A stretch of DNA of 64,000 nt from Pholiota molesta (taxonomy: Eukaryota; Basidiomycota; Agaricomycetes; Agaricales; Strophariaceae). The notes under the pieces were generated by a model. The model ran no database searches and had not been told where the DNA came from. It worked only from the letters and a program-made list of their open reading frames with translations. Position numbers and translations under genes: made by a program. The stretch spans positions 62,001-126,000 of the forward strand of contig JACGCK010000085.1 of the NCBI GenBank assembly GCA_014925825.1. Direction: 5' to 3'. Below, piece by piece: positions 1-11,326 of the stretch. Position 1 is the stretch's first letter, and every line of letters starts with the position of its first letter.

Positions 1-20
1 ATTCCTCGCATTCTGCGCTT

Positions 21-905
21 ATGGCGCGAACCGCAAAAGGAAAGCCGGGCGATGCTTCGAAGTCTTTCGGCGCAAAAGGATCTGAGAAAAAGGTTATCCG
101 TTGCCATCACTGCAAGAAGAAAGGTCACCTTAAACATGAGTGCCGCAAACTCAAGGCGGAACAGGCAGCTGCGAAGGACAAAGATTCAAAGGGGACGTCA
201 GCTTCAGTCGAGAAGAAAGAGGGCGAGCTTACCGCGAAGATCACCACAATCTCGAGCACGGACAACGACGACAAGCTCACGCTGCAGCTTTTCGTAGCTA
301 ACAGCATCGCTAAGCGCCCATCCATGCTCTCAAAATGGGTTATTGACTCGGGCGCTTCCGCGCCGATGTCGTCGAACCGTTCATGGTTTCACACCTACCG
401 CGAGCTCGCCAAGCCAAAAGAAGTATGGCTCGGAGACGAGCGCTTCATCCTCGCCACGGGAGTCGGCCGTATTTTCCTGAACCTTTGTATTCCTGGTCAG
501 CAATCTCGACTCACTGTCATTCAGGACGCCTACTACGTACCGAAACTTCGCGGAAACCTGATTTCCGTGTCGCGTCTCACACGCTCTAGGTACTCTGTCA
601 ATTTCGCTCCTGACGATGTCTGTGAACTGCTTGACGCCTCGAAAGCCGTTTGCGGTATTGGGCGCCTCGAGGACAACCTATACATCCTCGAAGCGACACC
701 CGTTTTGCCCGAACGTGCCTATATCTGTCAATCACCTTCCTTACCTACCGAAGCCGCCGACGATCTTGATCCCAACGCCGAAAAACAGCTCTCCGCGTTT
801 ATGGCCAAAGTCAAGGTTTCCAAGGCGCCGCTCAGCACCTGGCACCGTCGTTTCGGCCACGTCACGCCGGAATCTGTACGAAAGCTGGTTAGCAAGACAT
901 GGTAA
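21..905 (+). pseudogene. copia gag zinc knuckle, protease and GAG-pre-integrase segment
   Basis: The 294 residues hold a CCHC knuckle (CHHCKKKGHLKHEC, about residues 28-41), the aspartic-protease active site (DSGAS, about residue 108) and a GAG-pre-integrase motif (WHRRFGH, about residue 275). The order is typical of copia polyproteins. The frame ends at a TAA near 903. The integrase zinc-binding part (CIPCLEGKQTR) follows in the next frame at about 950, which shows a frameshift rather than a true end. The 5' start is cut by the window edge, so the first ATG is not necessarily the original start. Confidence 0.85.
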
Positions 906-2576
906 AAGGCATGCATATTACCGAGGATGACATGCATGATGTTACGTGCATTCCTTGTCTTGAAGGAAAGCAGACGCGAAATCCTATCTGAAGGAATCCG
1001 ACGCCATTCATCCCCGCCTACTCTATCGCATCCATTCGGATCTCTGCGGACCTATGCAAACTGAAGCCAAGCATGGTCAGAAGTATTTTATGACATTCAT
1101 TGACGGAAAGTCTCACTTGTCAAGGTTGAACTTCTTCGGGAGAAGTCAAAGACCCTCGCTTCTTTCAAGAAGCTTGTGAATCGTGCGGAGATTGAGACAG
1201 GCGATAACGTAAATTTCTTGCGGTCTGACAGAGGAGGCGAGTACACCTCTGCGGAATTTGGCAAATTCCTAGAGGCGAAGGGGATACATCACGAACGGAC
1301 GAATCCGGACACCCCTCAAGAAAATGGCATTAGCGAACGAATGAATAGGACGTTGATTGAAATGGCACGTACCTCGCTGAGGGACGCAGACCTCCCGAAT
1401 TCATTCTGGGGTTACGCGATTGAGCATGCCGCTCATATCGTCAACATCACCCCAACACGAGCCCTTCCTGACGAAATAACACCGCATGAGGCTTATTTCG
1501 GTAACAAACCGAACGTTGCTCACCTTCGCGCATTCGGCTGCAAAGCCTACGTGCATGTCCCGCAGTCAAAACGTAAGAAACTCGACGCAAAATCGCTCGA
1601 GTGTGTCCACTTGGGGTATGCGCCGCACAAGAAGGCTTTCGTCCTTCTGCATCGCCCCTCCGGCCGCATTGTTGAATCGCGAGATGTTCATTTTGATGAA
1701 GGCATGCCTGGGGGTCAGTCCAGGGTCGTTATCGACGCCTCGAACGGCGAGAACGACGGCAATTTCGCTTCTGTGGAGTATAAAGGGTCAGAGGACAAAA
1801 TGGATGATCAGGAAGACATACCACACATCATGGACGACGATAACAGCTTGTTTGACGTCGTTACTAATCCTACTGGCCAGGACGACGGTCCTAGGCATGT
1901 TCCAGCCTCTGGTGGCGCAAATCCGACCTCCAGAAACACCCAGAATGCCAGCAGTTCGACTCCGGACGCCTCTACAGCGCGAACGAGCGAACGCGCGTCT
2001 AATCCGACTTCAGATTCGGATTCAGCGACCTCAAGAACGGGTATACGCACCTCTGCGACGGTCCGACGTGGTGTTCCACCTCCTCCTACTCAACCCTATC
2101 CTCCCTCTCAACTTCGTCGATCCATTCGAAATCGGCGCATTCCGCTGCGAGACGACGACGAGCGCTTCAATGTGACGTCCTATACGCCTCGAACGCGCTC
2201 GCCATCCGTCCAGATCGTCGAAGATCCGCCGCTGGAGAGTAGTGGACATGAGGGAGTACAGGAAAGCTCTGCAACAGCCGCCGATGCCGCGGCTTCAGTG
2301 GGCGCTGAGTCAGCGAAACGGACAACCATCGATTCAGATCCACTTACCTACGAAGAGGCGATGGCTCGCCCGGATGCACAGGAGTGGAGGGCAGCGTGTG
2401 CGGTTGAGCTCGAGGAGTTCGTTCGCCGTCAGCTGTTTACCGAGGTACCGCATCCAGTCAACCGCAAGGTCATCGGATGCAAATGGGTATTCAAGCGTAA
2501 GTTGGGTCCTAACGGCGAGGTTCAGCGGTACAAGGCCCGGCTCGTCACAAAAGGTTTCTCCAGGTCGAAGGCATAG
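906..2576 (+). pseudogene. copia integrase and N-terminal reverse transcriptase segment
   Basis: The open stretch 1176-2576 carries the integrase core: SDRGGEYTS (second catalytic Asp) and NGISERMNRTL (catalytic Glu). The GKPNVAHLRAFGC-like C-terminal segment and a Ser/Thr/Pro-rich linker follow. The first part of a copia RT starts at about 2335 (WKWVFKRK-type segment, YKARLVTKGF). The integrase zinc finger and first Asp (TFIDGKSH, about 1095) lie in other frames between 906 and 1170. RT is cut by a one-base slip near 2565, just before the conserved GIDYDETFSPV block, which continues in the next frame. Confidence 0.85.
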
Positions 2577-3892
2577 ATTACGACGAGACGTTCTCGCCGG
2601 TAACTCGATACGCCACGATCCGCACCCTTCTTGCTCTCAGTGCACGCAACGGCTGGAAATGTCAACAGGTCGACGTCAAATCGGCCTTTACCAATCCTGA
2701 ACTCGGACGCGATCTATATCTACGCATACCCGATCCTTTGAACAGGCACGATGGCATGGTATGGAGACTCAATCGTTCACTCTACGGACTTCGTCAAGCC
2801 GCGTACGAGTGGTACATCCTGCTGCGCGACCTGCTAGAGGAGCTCGGTTTCACGCGAAGCAGTGTCGACCACTGCCTTTTCTACAAGAAGGAAGGCGACA
2901 CAATCATCATCATTACGGTCTACGTCGACGATTTCATTCTCGCCTCCAACGAGCCAGCTGCCCTCGAACAAATCAAGTCCCAGCTTCGCGAACACTTCGA
3001 AATCACTGAGCTTGGCGACATCAGCTGGATCCTCGGCATGCACGTCGAACGCGATGAGGCTCGCCGCCTCGTCACCATCTCACAGGAACAATACATCGAG
3101 ACAATTCTCGAACGTTTCGGTATGTCCGATTGCCGCCCTGTCAGTACTCCAATGGATCCCAACATCCATCTCCCTATTCTGTCTGAACCCGAGGTCGACA
3201 CGCATGATTATCAGCAGCGTGTGGGATCACTCATTTATCTTATGGGCTGCACTCGGTTCGACATTGCTCAGTCAGTGGGCGTCGTCTCTCGTCACAACGC
3301 CGCACCCGGACAGGAACACCTCAATGCTGTCAACAGAATCCTTCGCTACTTACGTGGTACTTCCGACTACGTTCTCGTCTATGATGGCAATGCTGGACCC
3401 TCCGAACCTATCGTCTACACCGACTCTGACTGGGCTGGCGACCGTAATGATCGCAAATCCACATCTGGCTTTATCTCAACTCTCTCAGGTGGAGCAATTA
3501 CGTGGGCGTCGAAGAAGCAAACCTCCGTTGCTCTCTCAAGCACGGAAGCCGAATTTATTGCGGCCTCCATTGGTGGTCAAGAAGCCTCATGGCTTCGGAA
3601 TCTATTCGACTCCATCGGCATGCCTATCCTCGACCCCACTCCTCTCCTGATTGACAACCAGTCCGCCATCCACCTCATCAAAAATGGCAACATCAACGAG
3701 CGCACAAAACACATCGACACGAAATATCGATTCATCTGCGAGCTCAACGAGACTGGCGTCATCGAAGCTGACTATGTTCCGACTGGCGACCAGCTCGCCG
3801 ACATTCTCACGAAGTCGCTCGCACGTGAAAAATTCACGCATTTCGTCAAGGCCAATGGACTTAGGCCTCGCTCGGAGGTGTATGCTCGCTGA
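2577..3892 (+). pseudogene. copia reverse transcriptase C-terminus and RNase H
   Basis: The open frame 2738-3892 encodes RT with the LNRSLYGLRQAAYEWY block and the YVDDF catalytic box. Copia RNase H follows, with YTDSDWAGD, SSTEAEF and HIDTKYRFI motifs. RT fingers and palm start upstream in the same frame from about 2577 (DETFSPVTR, DVKSAF). This is the best-kept part of the element. The stop is seven bases before the TGTTG that begins the candidate LTR, as expected for a copia pol end. Confidence 0.88.
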
Positions 3893-3899
3893 GTGGGCG

Positions 3900-4196
3900 T
3901 GTTGTAAATATACGTACGCACCGCTCTGGGCGCTTGTTTGGTTCCCTTCATTCTTTCATCTCGCATACACTCTCCTTAGATAATACTTTCTCTCGTATAT
4001 ATAGAGTTTACTTTCCCACCACAGCTCTCCTCAGTTCGTCTTACACGTCGAGACTGAGGTGAGCCTTACTGCATATAGTTTCACTCCATATTTACTTACT
4101 CATATACCTGTAGACTCTCTTTTACATTCCAGGTATATTCTAATACATCAGTTCGTCTTACACGTCGAGACTGAGACTCTCTTTTACATTCCAGTG
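3900..4196 (+). repeat. Candidate copia 3' LTR
   Basis: It begins TGTTGTAAATATACG, seven bases after the pol stop codon, and has an AT-rich promoter-like middle. A 27-bp stretch (TTCGTCTTACACGTCGAGAC and neighbours) occurs twice inside it, near 4031 and 4148. A second short repeat (CTCTTTTACATTCCAG) occurs near 4116 and 4179. The right boundary is uncertain because the 5' LTR is absent. The TGGTGCC just after 4195 looks like a primer-binding site, so part of this stretch could instead belong to the downstream gag-only element. Confidence 0.5.
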
Positions 4197-4301
4197 GTGC
4201 CACGTCTGTTCTACAACTATCATTCCAACACCCCATCATCCTCCGAATCAGCTCTCAGCCCTGTCCCTGACTCTGACTCTGACGATCCTGACACCCCTCT
4301 G

Positions 4302-5240
4302 ATGGCATCCAAGATTGTCTCAGCCTTCACTGGCCCCCTCACACCAACCGCCATCGAAGCCTGGCTTGGTCAATGTGACGACGCCTTCGCCATCTATGCC
4401 GAGACCAAGTCCGAGAAGTCTCCAGACCTGGCAACATCGACCAAGATCCGTCTTGCTGGAACACAGATGCAAGAACCCTCGATGGCAGCATGGTGGAGCT
4501 CTGGCAGAGCCGAGTATTTGAAGCTTGCCACCTGGGACCTGTTCGATAAGCAGATCCGTTCACGCTTTATGCCGAAAGGCTATAAGATGATTGCTCTCCG
4601 TGCGTTTTTCCGTTGTGCCCAAGGTTCCCTCTCCTTCCTCGACTACGCCGCAGCCCTTGCCGATGCCCGTAATGCAGTGGGTCAGACCACCATCAACACC
4701 TCCATCTACAAGTACCAGCTCCTTTTCCATTCCCACAACCTTCTCGTGCTCCGTATCATGTCCATGCCCGACTTCGATATTGACTCCATCAACTTCGATA
4801 ACCTTGTCGCCCTTCTGTCCATGCAGTGGGATAGCCTCATCGCTGAAGGCGCTGCTCGCCCTGGCCGCCCTGCCCCCTATGCACCATCATCCCAGTCCGC
4901 TGTCCATGCCCCCTCATCGTATAGCCCCCAGACCCAGACCAACCATCGTACCCCACTCACTGACGCTGAGAAGGAACGTCTCACTCAAGCTGGTGGCTGC
5001 TGGAGATGCCGAAAGATACCCAAGGACACGTCATGGATCCCGCACGTAGGCCGTACCTGCCCTGGAGATGCTGCTCAAGGTATTTCACCTGGACGTGATT
5101 ATGTTCCGGATGCTCCAATCAAGAAGGAAATTGCTGGCCTGGTCCTCACCACCACCACACCAGATGCTTTCGAAGATGCTGATACCTCTGGAGAAGATCA
5201 ACCAGACACGTATGGTTTTTACGATGACGATACCGACTAG
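4302..5240 (+). CDS. Gag-like protein of a non-autonomous LTR element
   Basis: About 312 residues from the chosen ATG (MASKIVSAFTG). The frame is open back to 4059 through an acidic Ser/Asp-rich stretch, so the true start may be upstream or spliced. The middle resembles a helical retrotransposon gag capsid (WLGQCDDAFAIYAETKS, then a WDLFDKQIRSRFMP region). The C-terminus has an unusual knuckle (CWRCRKIPKDTSWIPHVGRTC, cysteines and a histidine) and an acidic tail. No protease or polymerase follows. The stop lies 180 bp before an LTR with a purine tract, so this is probably a gag-only element. Function beyond gag-like is inference. Confidence 0.6.
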   Translation: MASKIVSAFTGPLTPTAIEAWLGQCDDAFAIYAETKSEKSPDLATSTKIRLAGTQMQEPSMAAWWSSGRAEYLKLATWDLFDKQIRSRFMPKGYKMIALRAFFRCAQGSLSFLDYAAALADARNAVGQTTINTSIYKYQLLFHSHNLLVLRIMSMPDFDIDSINFDNLVALLSMQWDSLIAEGAARPGRPAPYAPSSQSAVHAPSSYSPQTQTNHRTPLTDAEKERLTQAGGCWRCRKIPKDTSWIPHVGRTCPGDAAQGISPGRDYVPDAPIKKEIAGLVLTTTTPDAFEDADTSGEDQPDTYGFYDDDTD

Positions 5241-5419
5241 GTTACCAATTCCGAGTATTTTTTTTATGTTATATTTTTCTATGCCGTATCATTTTCTGTC
5301 TCCGTTACGTGTTGTCTGCGCGGACTTACGCGATCTGCTGCCCAGGAATCCCACCATTGCCGATGACGTCCACCCGGGTGATATTTGGGGTAGTGGAAAT
5401 GTTTTTGTGTGGGGAGGAG

Positions 5420-5568
5420 TGTAAGCCTGGCCACCAGCCATACACGTTCGGCCCATTATTCCCGTATCACGTGACTCTTATCGATTCATCGTAGATATCT
5501 TTTCTCTCTCTTTTCTTCACGTACCGTTACCTCGCCCGCCCTGTACCTGTCCTGTTCTCGACAATACA
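5420..5568 (+). repeat. 149-bp LTR of the gag-only element
   Basis: It starts TGTAAGCC directly after the purine-rich tract GGGGAGGAG and ends AATACA, so its ends are the inverted TGTA...TACA expected for an LTR. It ends where homology to the HET-gene 5' end begins (about 5569). No matching 5' LTR is visible to the left, so the element is truncated there, at its junction with the copia LTR. Confidence 0.65.
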
Positions 5569-6037
5569 ACGTGGTCCAATCATTTCCTGTGTGACCACGG
5601 CGCCCCAGTGTTGCCCATTGACGACGGGCTTCCAATGCCACCGATAAATTTCTCCAGATGGAAACAAGCTGCTGGGCTTCTGGCTCCAAATGAAGACCAA
5701 TCCCAGCTATAGAATAAACAGTCAAGTTAGACGCCCATAGGTCCTTAGTAATTTCATTTACCTCGGTATTCATCTTCATCAGCAGTGCTTCTGCCAGTGT
5801 CTGCAGCTAAACAAGAATAAATAGGTGAGATGTTGCTCACGTTCAAGGCATGCGATAATCTTCTCACCCAACCCTGGCGCATAAGCATGTATGATGGGCA
5901 GAATAATTTTCCTCAGGGCCTTGACAAGCATATGAGCATGGGCGCTTGTAGAGTGGACATGATCTATGGCCATCAGAGGTACATAGTTTGTAAGTGAAAT
6001 TACTTTCGTAGCGTTACAATATCGACTTACCAGTCAT
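5569..6037 (-). pseudogene. Truncated 5' end of a HET-family gene
   Basis: This is a third paralogue of the two HET genes at 23,954 and 32,511. Four small exons match them one for one: ATGACTG (6037-6031), the HVHSTSAHAHMLVKAL exon (5963-5868), exon 5806-5762, and the exon with LEPEAQQLVS from about 5706. Splice sites fall at the same places. In the last exon a one-base deletion relative to the intact copy breaks the frame just after LVS. Homology stops at about 5569, where the LTR begins, so everything downstream, including the HET domain, is missing. Confidence 0.8.
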
Positions 6038-6425
6038 GATCGATAAGGCCTAAGGGTTGAGTGTGATGACCGTAAAGGAAGGCTTGAGAAAGCTTCAGCT
6101 TCAAAATCAGACTGACGACGTCCGCGATCACGAGATGATCATTCTATTTCAATCCAGTTGAAGCCATGTCAATGTCATGAAATGGCACTACTTATTGCAC
6201 ATGATGAGTGCCGCCCAGGTGCCACCTGTAATCTCTCATGATCAGTCTAAGCCTCCCTGGGTTTCTGATTAATCGCCCGTAGCGCCGATATAATAAATAG
6301 AACACCCTCATTTCTCCTAATTCTGATTACTCTTCCTTCCGCTCTCTGAACGGTTGCTGCGAAGTCATAGACATCTTGATAACTTCAAACAGTTGAATTA
6401 TCAAGTGACTCCAATAAAAGGCCTT
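6038..6425. promoter_or_regulatory. Duplicated HET upstream block, then unassigned sequence
   Basis: On the minus strand, about 6069-6170 matches the 110 bp upstream of the intact HET gene (32,378-32,481). The match includes a shared ATCATCTCGTGATCGCGGAC core and a CAAGCCTTCC...ACGGTCATCA block. The duplication therefore copied promoter as well as coding sequence. I see no gene in the rest of this interval. Confidence 0.55.
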
Positions 6426-7481
6426 CTAGTTAGTATCTTCGCTCCTCCAGCTAAGGAAATGTCCCATCAGAGGTCCTTGCGAGCTTGAGAAATCAAGTAC
6501 AGGGTTATGAAGTACAAATCCCATTTTCTTATACCATTCCGCCTAAAACAAAGACACTTCAATATGGGTAGCGCTCAGTCAGAACTACTAATTAGCTTAC
6601 ATTTCAGCGGATTGTGTTGTCAATAAGGCGAGCTTTTTCTCTCGACTAGCCTAAGGAGAAAGATGTCGATGTCGATTTAGTTCTGAAGCAATCCGAGTCT
6701 CCGACTCACCTGAAGCAAAGCATCCTTCAAGAGCAACGCGCCATACCCTTTCTTTTGGTGCCTGGGGTGTGTCGCTATAAAAGCAGCGTACCAGCAGTCA
6801 TTATACTGTTTGCAATCAGAGATAATTTAAATTGCGAGGATTTCATATTACAACCTACTTGACTACCGACGATATCCATCCAGTTCTTGTCTGTTTCCTC
6901 GTCAATCTAAAGACAAAGATATTGATCTCGTCATTTTCTCAGTAAAATAGGACGAAATACCTTCCCCCACCATTGCGAGTCTCTGGCGATGCCGATGCAA
7001 TAAAGGTATCCCACCCACGTTCCTCTGAGCTTCACTAAATCGCATGCCAATTAGCCATAAATCATTCGTGTAAGGAGATAGATCTACAAAACCACGTACG
7101 TAGCGAGGAAGTGAACACCCGGTGGGTACCATATCGCAGCACCCAGTATGTCCTCCGACCCATCCTTGAGGGTGTACAGCACGCCTTCAACGGCGCCCGC
7201 CCTCACCAACGCATTGAACAACGGCTTCATAAGGTTCTGGCCGCCTCCGGTCATGGCTATCCCTAGAACATCTGATGCAACGGCCGTTATTGGGCAATGA
7301 ATCACATCGAATGGACTTTGGACTCCCTACCATTCTCGAAAGCGGCCACCATAACATCGACGATTTCTGCGATTTGAAGCTCTATAATTGTTATGCATAG
7401 TAAGCAAGTCATGGTATGGATATCTACTTGATGAGTGGTCCTTTCCTGTTGGCTTGTGAGTACTTTGATATCAGGAGCCAT
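6426..7481 (-). pseudogene. GNAT-type N-acetyltransferase gene, apparently decayed
   Basis: Exons joined by short GT-AG introns encode MAPDIKVLTSQQER, EIVDVMVAAFEN, then MTGGGQNLMKPLFNAL and GVLYTLKDGSEDILGAAIWY. A later exon carries the acetyl-CoA loop (THPRHQKKGYGALLL), and the C-terminus has WYKKMGF. This is the layout of fungal GNAT acetyltransferases; the substrate is unknown. Around 7000-7060 the conserved pieces (TEAQRNVG, GWDTFIASASPETR, QWWGK) lie in three successive frames with no room for introns. The phase at the last intron also does not fit. I read this as a pseudogene, or a gene with assembly indels. The stop is the TAG at 6428-6426. Confidence 0.6.
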
Positions 7482-7904
7482 ATCTGAAGTCGAAGGGGAC
7501 GAGGGCAATACTCTAGCTACCTGGGAAATAAGCGCTTTATAATAGTAAAACAAGAGAGGCTAAAATAGGCATCAAAGATGATAGAAACCAAACGTCGTTT
7601 TGCTGATACTTAGTACATAGATTGAATGATGGTCAACTACCTATGTTACGATTACTCTAACCTTAATCATTCAGAAGCGAGAAGCCTGCACGAATATAAA
7701 AGAACACGATTATCGAATACATATACGAAGAAGCTGCTTTACAAAGTCCATTCATTACAAGTTATGATCCTCCATTGGCATCCGTTGAGTGGTATCGCAT
7801 CATGAGTCGCAAAAGCGACTGTCATCACAGGTATCAAGCGTATCTCGCAAAATAGCAAAGGCAAAACGCCAAACAAACCAAACGCGCACACCGACGACGC
7901 GCAT

Positions 7905-10900
7905 TCAGTCCACACTCCCTGCGCCCGCAGCCTGCAGCACCACCACGCCAGAGCCAATGCCCGCCACCACAAATCCAGTCGCCACGTCGCCGATCGTCTT
8001 GCGCACCTCCGCGCCGACAGCACCGTGGTCTTTCATCAGCTCCCTGAGCTCTTCCCGGTGGTTCTCCACAGCCAAGCGCCGCGAACGCCCAGTGACGACG
8101 ACGAGCTTCGCGCCTGGGGACGGGATGCCTCGTCCGTTGCATTTTTCACCGCGGCATGGAGCGGCATGGGTGTGCTCAGAGACGAGAATTCGATCTGGGG
8201 TGTGATGACGAGGAAGAGGAGTGGGTGGACTTCGTCTCTGCGTTGGGAGTCGGAACATTGGGAGTGGCGTATTTTGTCCAATGATATTGTCCGCGGTATC
8301 TGACTGCAAGCGTGTCTCTTCGTTGTATGGCCCATAAACGGTATCAGGCAATCCGGCAATCCTCTACAAAGATAGTTATCAGCATCGCGGACCAATAGTA
8401 ACGAGATACACATACCGAGCCAACGGTCAAAGCATTCAGCTCTTCCATATTCTTTCCCTCCTGTTCAGACGCAAGATGCGCTTGTTGGGAGATGTAACTT
8501 CTTCCGTTAAGCCAACACTAGCATCCGTCTTCGCGTAGCGCACTACAGTGCCTCTTACCCCCGATTTGACAAATTTGCACCACAAACTCCAACGCAAGTC
8601 GATCATCTGGACCGCCAAAGAACGGCAAGAAAATGTGTCGCTGGGCGTGTCCTGTGACCAGAGGTTATCACTAGTGCTCCGATCGACGAAGAGCGCCACA
8701 TCGGTTTTTGCTTGCAAAAACACTCCGCGCACGAATTGAGAATGGATGATGGAAGCCGAGTTGACCTCACCGGTAGGAGTCGTTGACCCCCCTCCTGAGC
8801 GTAGACTCGAGGACCAGAGCAAATGTTCGAATGGATTGGTCGAACTCTTGGAGGCGGTCCGGTTCGCGACTGGACGAAGCGCGACGGGATGATGCGTAGG
8901 GCCTTATCAGTAGGAGTGACAGGTTGTTGATGAAACTCTGGAACCGGTCCGTCGAAGGCATCGTGGGTGGGTGGGAGCCAAGGGAGGAGGATCATATCCG
9001 AGTCATAATTCTTCGCATGATCGACAACACTGGACGCCAGGTCTTCAAATTTCACGATCGAAAACGAGGGAAAAACGTTCATGCCGTTCAATTGACCGAA
9101 CATGCGGAAAATGGAGAGAATGGGATCGGTGAGGAGAAGGGTTTCAGAGACGGAAGACCTCATGACCGCCGAGACACGGTCCGAAAGCTCTATCAACCTA
9201 AGAGCTTCTGTGCTGATGGAATGGGAATGATTGTTAGACTGGGAAGTAGATGAACGCCGGCGCTCGTGCGCAGAGTCAATCGAGGGAAGAGAAGAAGGCT
9301 GTATGAGTTGCGTCAAGGCCATCATACCAGGAAGGTGCTCTAGTTTATCTAGGATGACTGTGAAACGAGTTTTGAGGGCGCCATCTTGGGCATGTGGGGA
9401 CTTTTTCCCGAGAGCGTCTTCTTCATCAGCGACATTGTCGAAATTCGGGCCAGACGCTGCCGTACGTTGGCGGAGATGTGGGGGATATAGCCACGTTACC
9501 AATGGCGTAGTCATAAAAGTGAGGACGAGAGCCTCCAGAACAAACATTGAAAAGACTTGCTAAAAAAATAAAAACGATGTTAGCGGGGGTAATAGGAAAA
9601 AGAGATGTTTAAATACTGGGGATAGGATACCAGCAGAAAGGCCGACGTTGAGAACAATTAGTTCTACCAATCTACAAAATTATCAGACAGTCTGTGCGTG
9701 CTAGATAAAAACAGAGCGTACCCTTTGCAGCTCATTAGTGAACCTATTACGCTCGATTCTCTCCAGTTGAATCCGGCGGCGTAGTGAGCAGCAAGCAGGC
9801 ATCCGCCAAACTTACCGACGAATGCAGATACCATAATGGCAATCGTATATGCCCAGGAGATTCCTACGCCGATATCAAAAAATATTTCAAGGATGAAGAA
9901 CGGCAAACTCACCAGTATTTAGTAAGCCCAGATCTGTAGAAAGACCGGAAAGAGTGAAGTACTATGCGACTATTATCAAACTTTCGGAAATAAGCGCATA
10001 TATTGAGCCGTACCAAGGGAAGGAAGATGATGGACACCATATCTTCCAGTTTTTCGGTAATCGTTATAGCAAGCCCTCCTTCACGGGGAACGATCAAGCC
10101 GACTAGGAAGGCGCCTAAGAGCAGAAATCACGAAATTAGAGACTGGGGAGGAGAGTTGAGAGATTTGGTACCAAAAATAGCATGTACTCCAATCACATCT
10201 GTGAAGAAGGCCGAACCAAATACCAATAACATTGTCACTGTCATAAAGAATACGGTTGGACCACTTTCGACTATAATATCAAGAAATTTAGGTCAATTCG
10301 TAAATTGCTTGATCATACTATGACTTACTTGAACCTGTCTTCCTTGCAAGCCATCGGAGGGCCAACTTGACTGGGAACAGCAGAAACAGCGCCCAAGCAA
10401 CACAGAGGAGGAGAATATAAACTGCGGTTACGCCAGATCCAGCGTTAACCAGCGCAACACTGAGTGCCAACAGGGTCCATCCGACTGTTGGTTGATCAGA
10501 ACGCGTAATATATATAGCAGCATCACGCACCAATGTCGTTTCCAACTCCAGCGGAAAGTACCACAATTCCTACTGTAGTATCCAAAAGCTTGAGCTCGGT
10601 CAAAATGCGACACAAAACAGGAAACGCCGTTATCGAGTATGCAACGCCAGTGAACAACATGAAATGGGTGAACTTGACATCTGGGCTGATAAATTCCTTG
10701 TAGACCGCGTGGGACAGCCCCGCACCAATACCAAATGGAAGGATCATGCCTGCGAGAGCGACAGTGGCCGAGAGACGAGCATTGCGCTTGATGATGCCAG
10801 AATCAATTTCAAGTCCGACAAGAAACAGGAAGAGAACGAGGCCGATGTTGGCGACGAGACTGAGATAGGGCTTGGAGTCGTCAGGGAATATGCGATAGGT

Positions 10901-11326
10901 AAAGCCGGGTATGCGGCCCAGCGCTGTCGGGCCTGTCCCCGGAGGGTTCAGAAGTGGAACAAAAAGAGCGAGTGGCAACGCACCAAGGATAATCCCTCCT
11001 AGCACTTCTGCAATGACTTTGGGCTGGCGCAACTTGCGCAGCGGCAGTGATAACAGGCTCGCAGTGCATACAATGATACCTTGATGCGCATATATGAGGA
11101 CCCATAGCTTCTTCTGGTGAAGATCTACGCACCGACTTGAATAATCCATAGCCGCAGTGGATCACTGGGGTTGTATGCGGTCGGGTTCTTGCCAGATAGC
11201 AAACCCCCCTGATGCCCGCTTCAAATGAGGAATTCGTTGGTCCGTAAGAAGCGCAATGAAACGCACCTGATCTGGGGCTTCTCGAACAGTGAAGATGCTG
11301 ATTCTGTTTTCTGAGAGCAGTGGCAT
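7905..11326 (-). CDS. KHA1: KHA1-like K+(Na+)/H+ antiporter (CPA2 family), C-terminal half frame-disrupted
   Basis: Multi-exon membrane antiporter. Exon 1 is 11326-11267 ([10 protein letters not shown]), then 11208-11133 ([13 protein letters not shown]), 11079-10531, 10484-10329, 10270-10172, 10114-10014, 9961-9913, 9863-9722, 9671-9617 and a long exon from 9559. The N-terminal half is the Na+/H+ exchanger domain ([27 protein letters not shown]). Such proteins move monovalent cations against protons in endomembranes. The cytosolic tail is recognisable ([47 protein letters not shown]). Its conserved blocks switch frame near 8665, 8575, 8290 and 8200, with small gains and losses that keep long frames open. 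The N-terminal half looks intact; the tail may be decayed or mis-assembled. Confidence 0.75.

Larger units (their letters stand above)
1..4196 (+). mobile_element. Degenerate Ty1/copia LTR retrotransposon, 3' part
   Basis: The domain order zinc knuckle, aspartic protease, integrase, reverse transcriptase, RNase H is that of a Pseudoviridae/copia element on the plus strand. The 5' LTR and gag start lie outside the window. The pol reading frame is broken at least four times: about 900, 990, 1115 and 2565. At each point the conserved protein carries on in another frame, so this copy cannot make a full polyprotein. A candidate 3' LTR starts at 3900. No 5' flank is present, so neither a target duplication nor an age estimate is possible. 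Confidence 0.93.
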
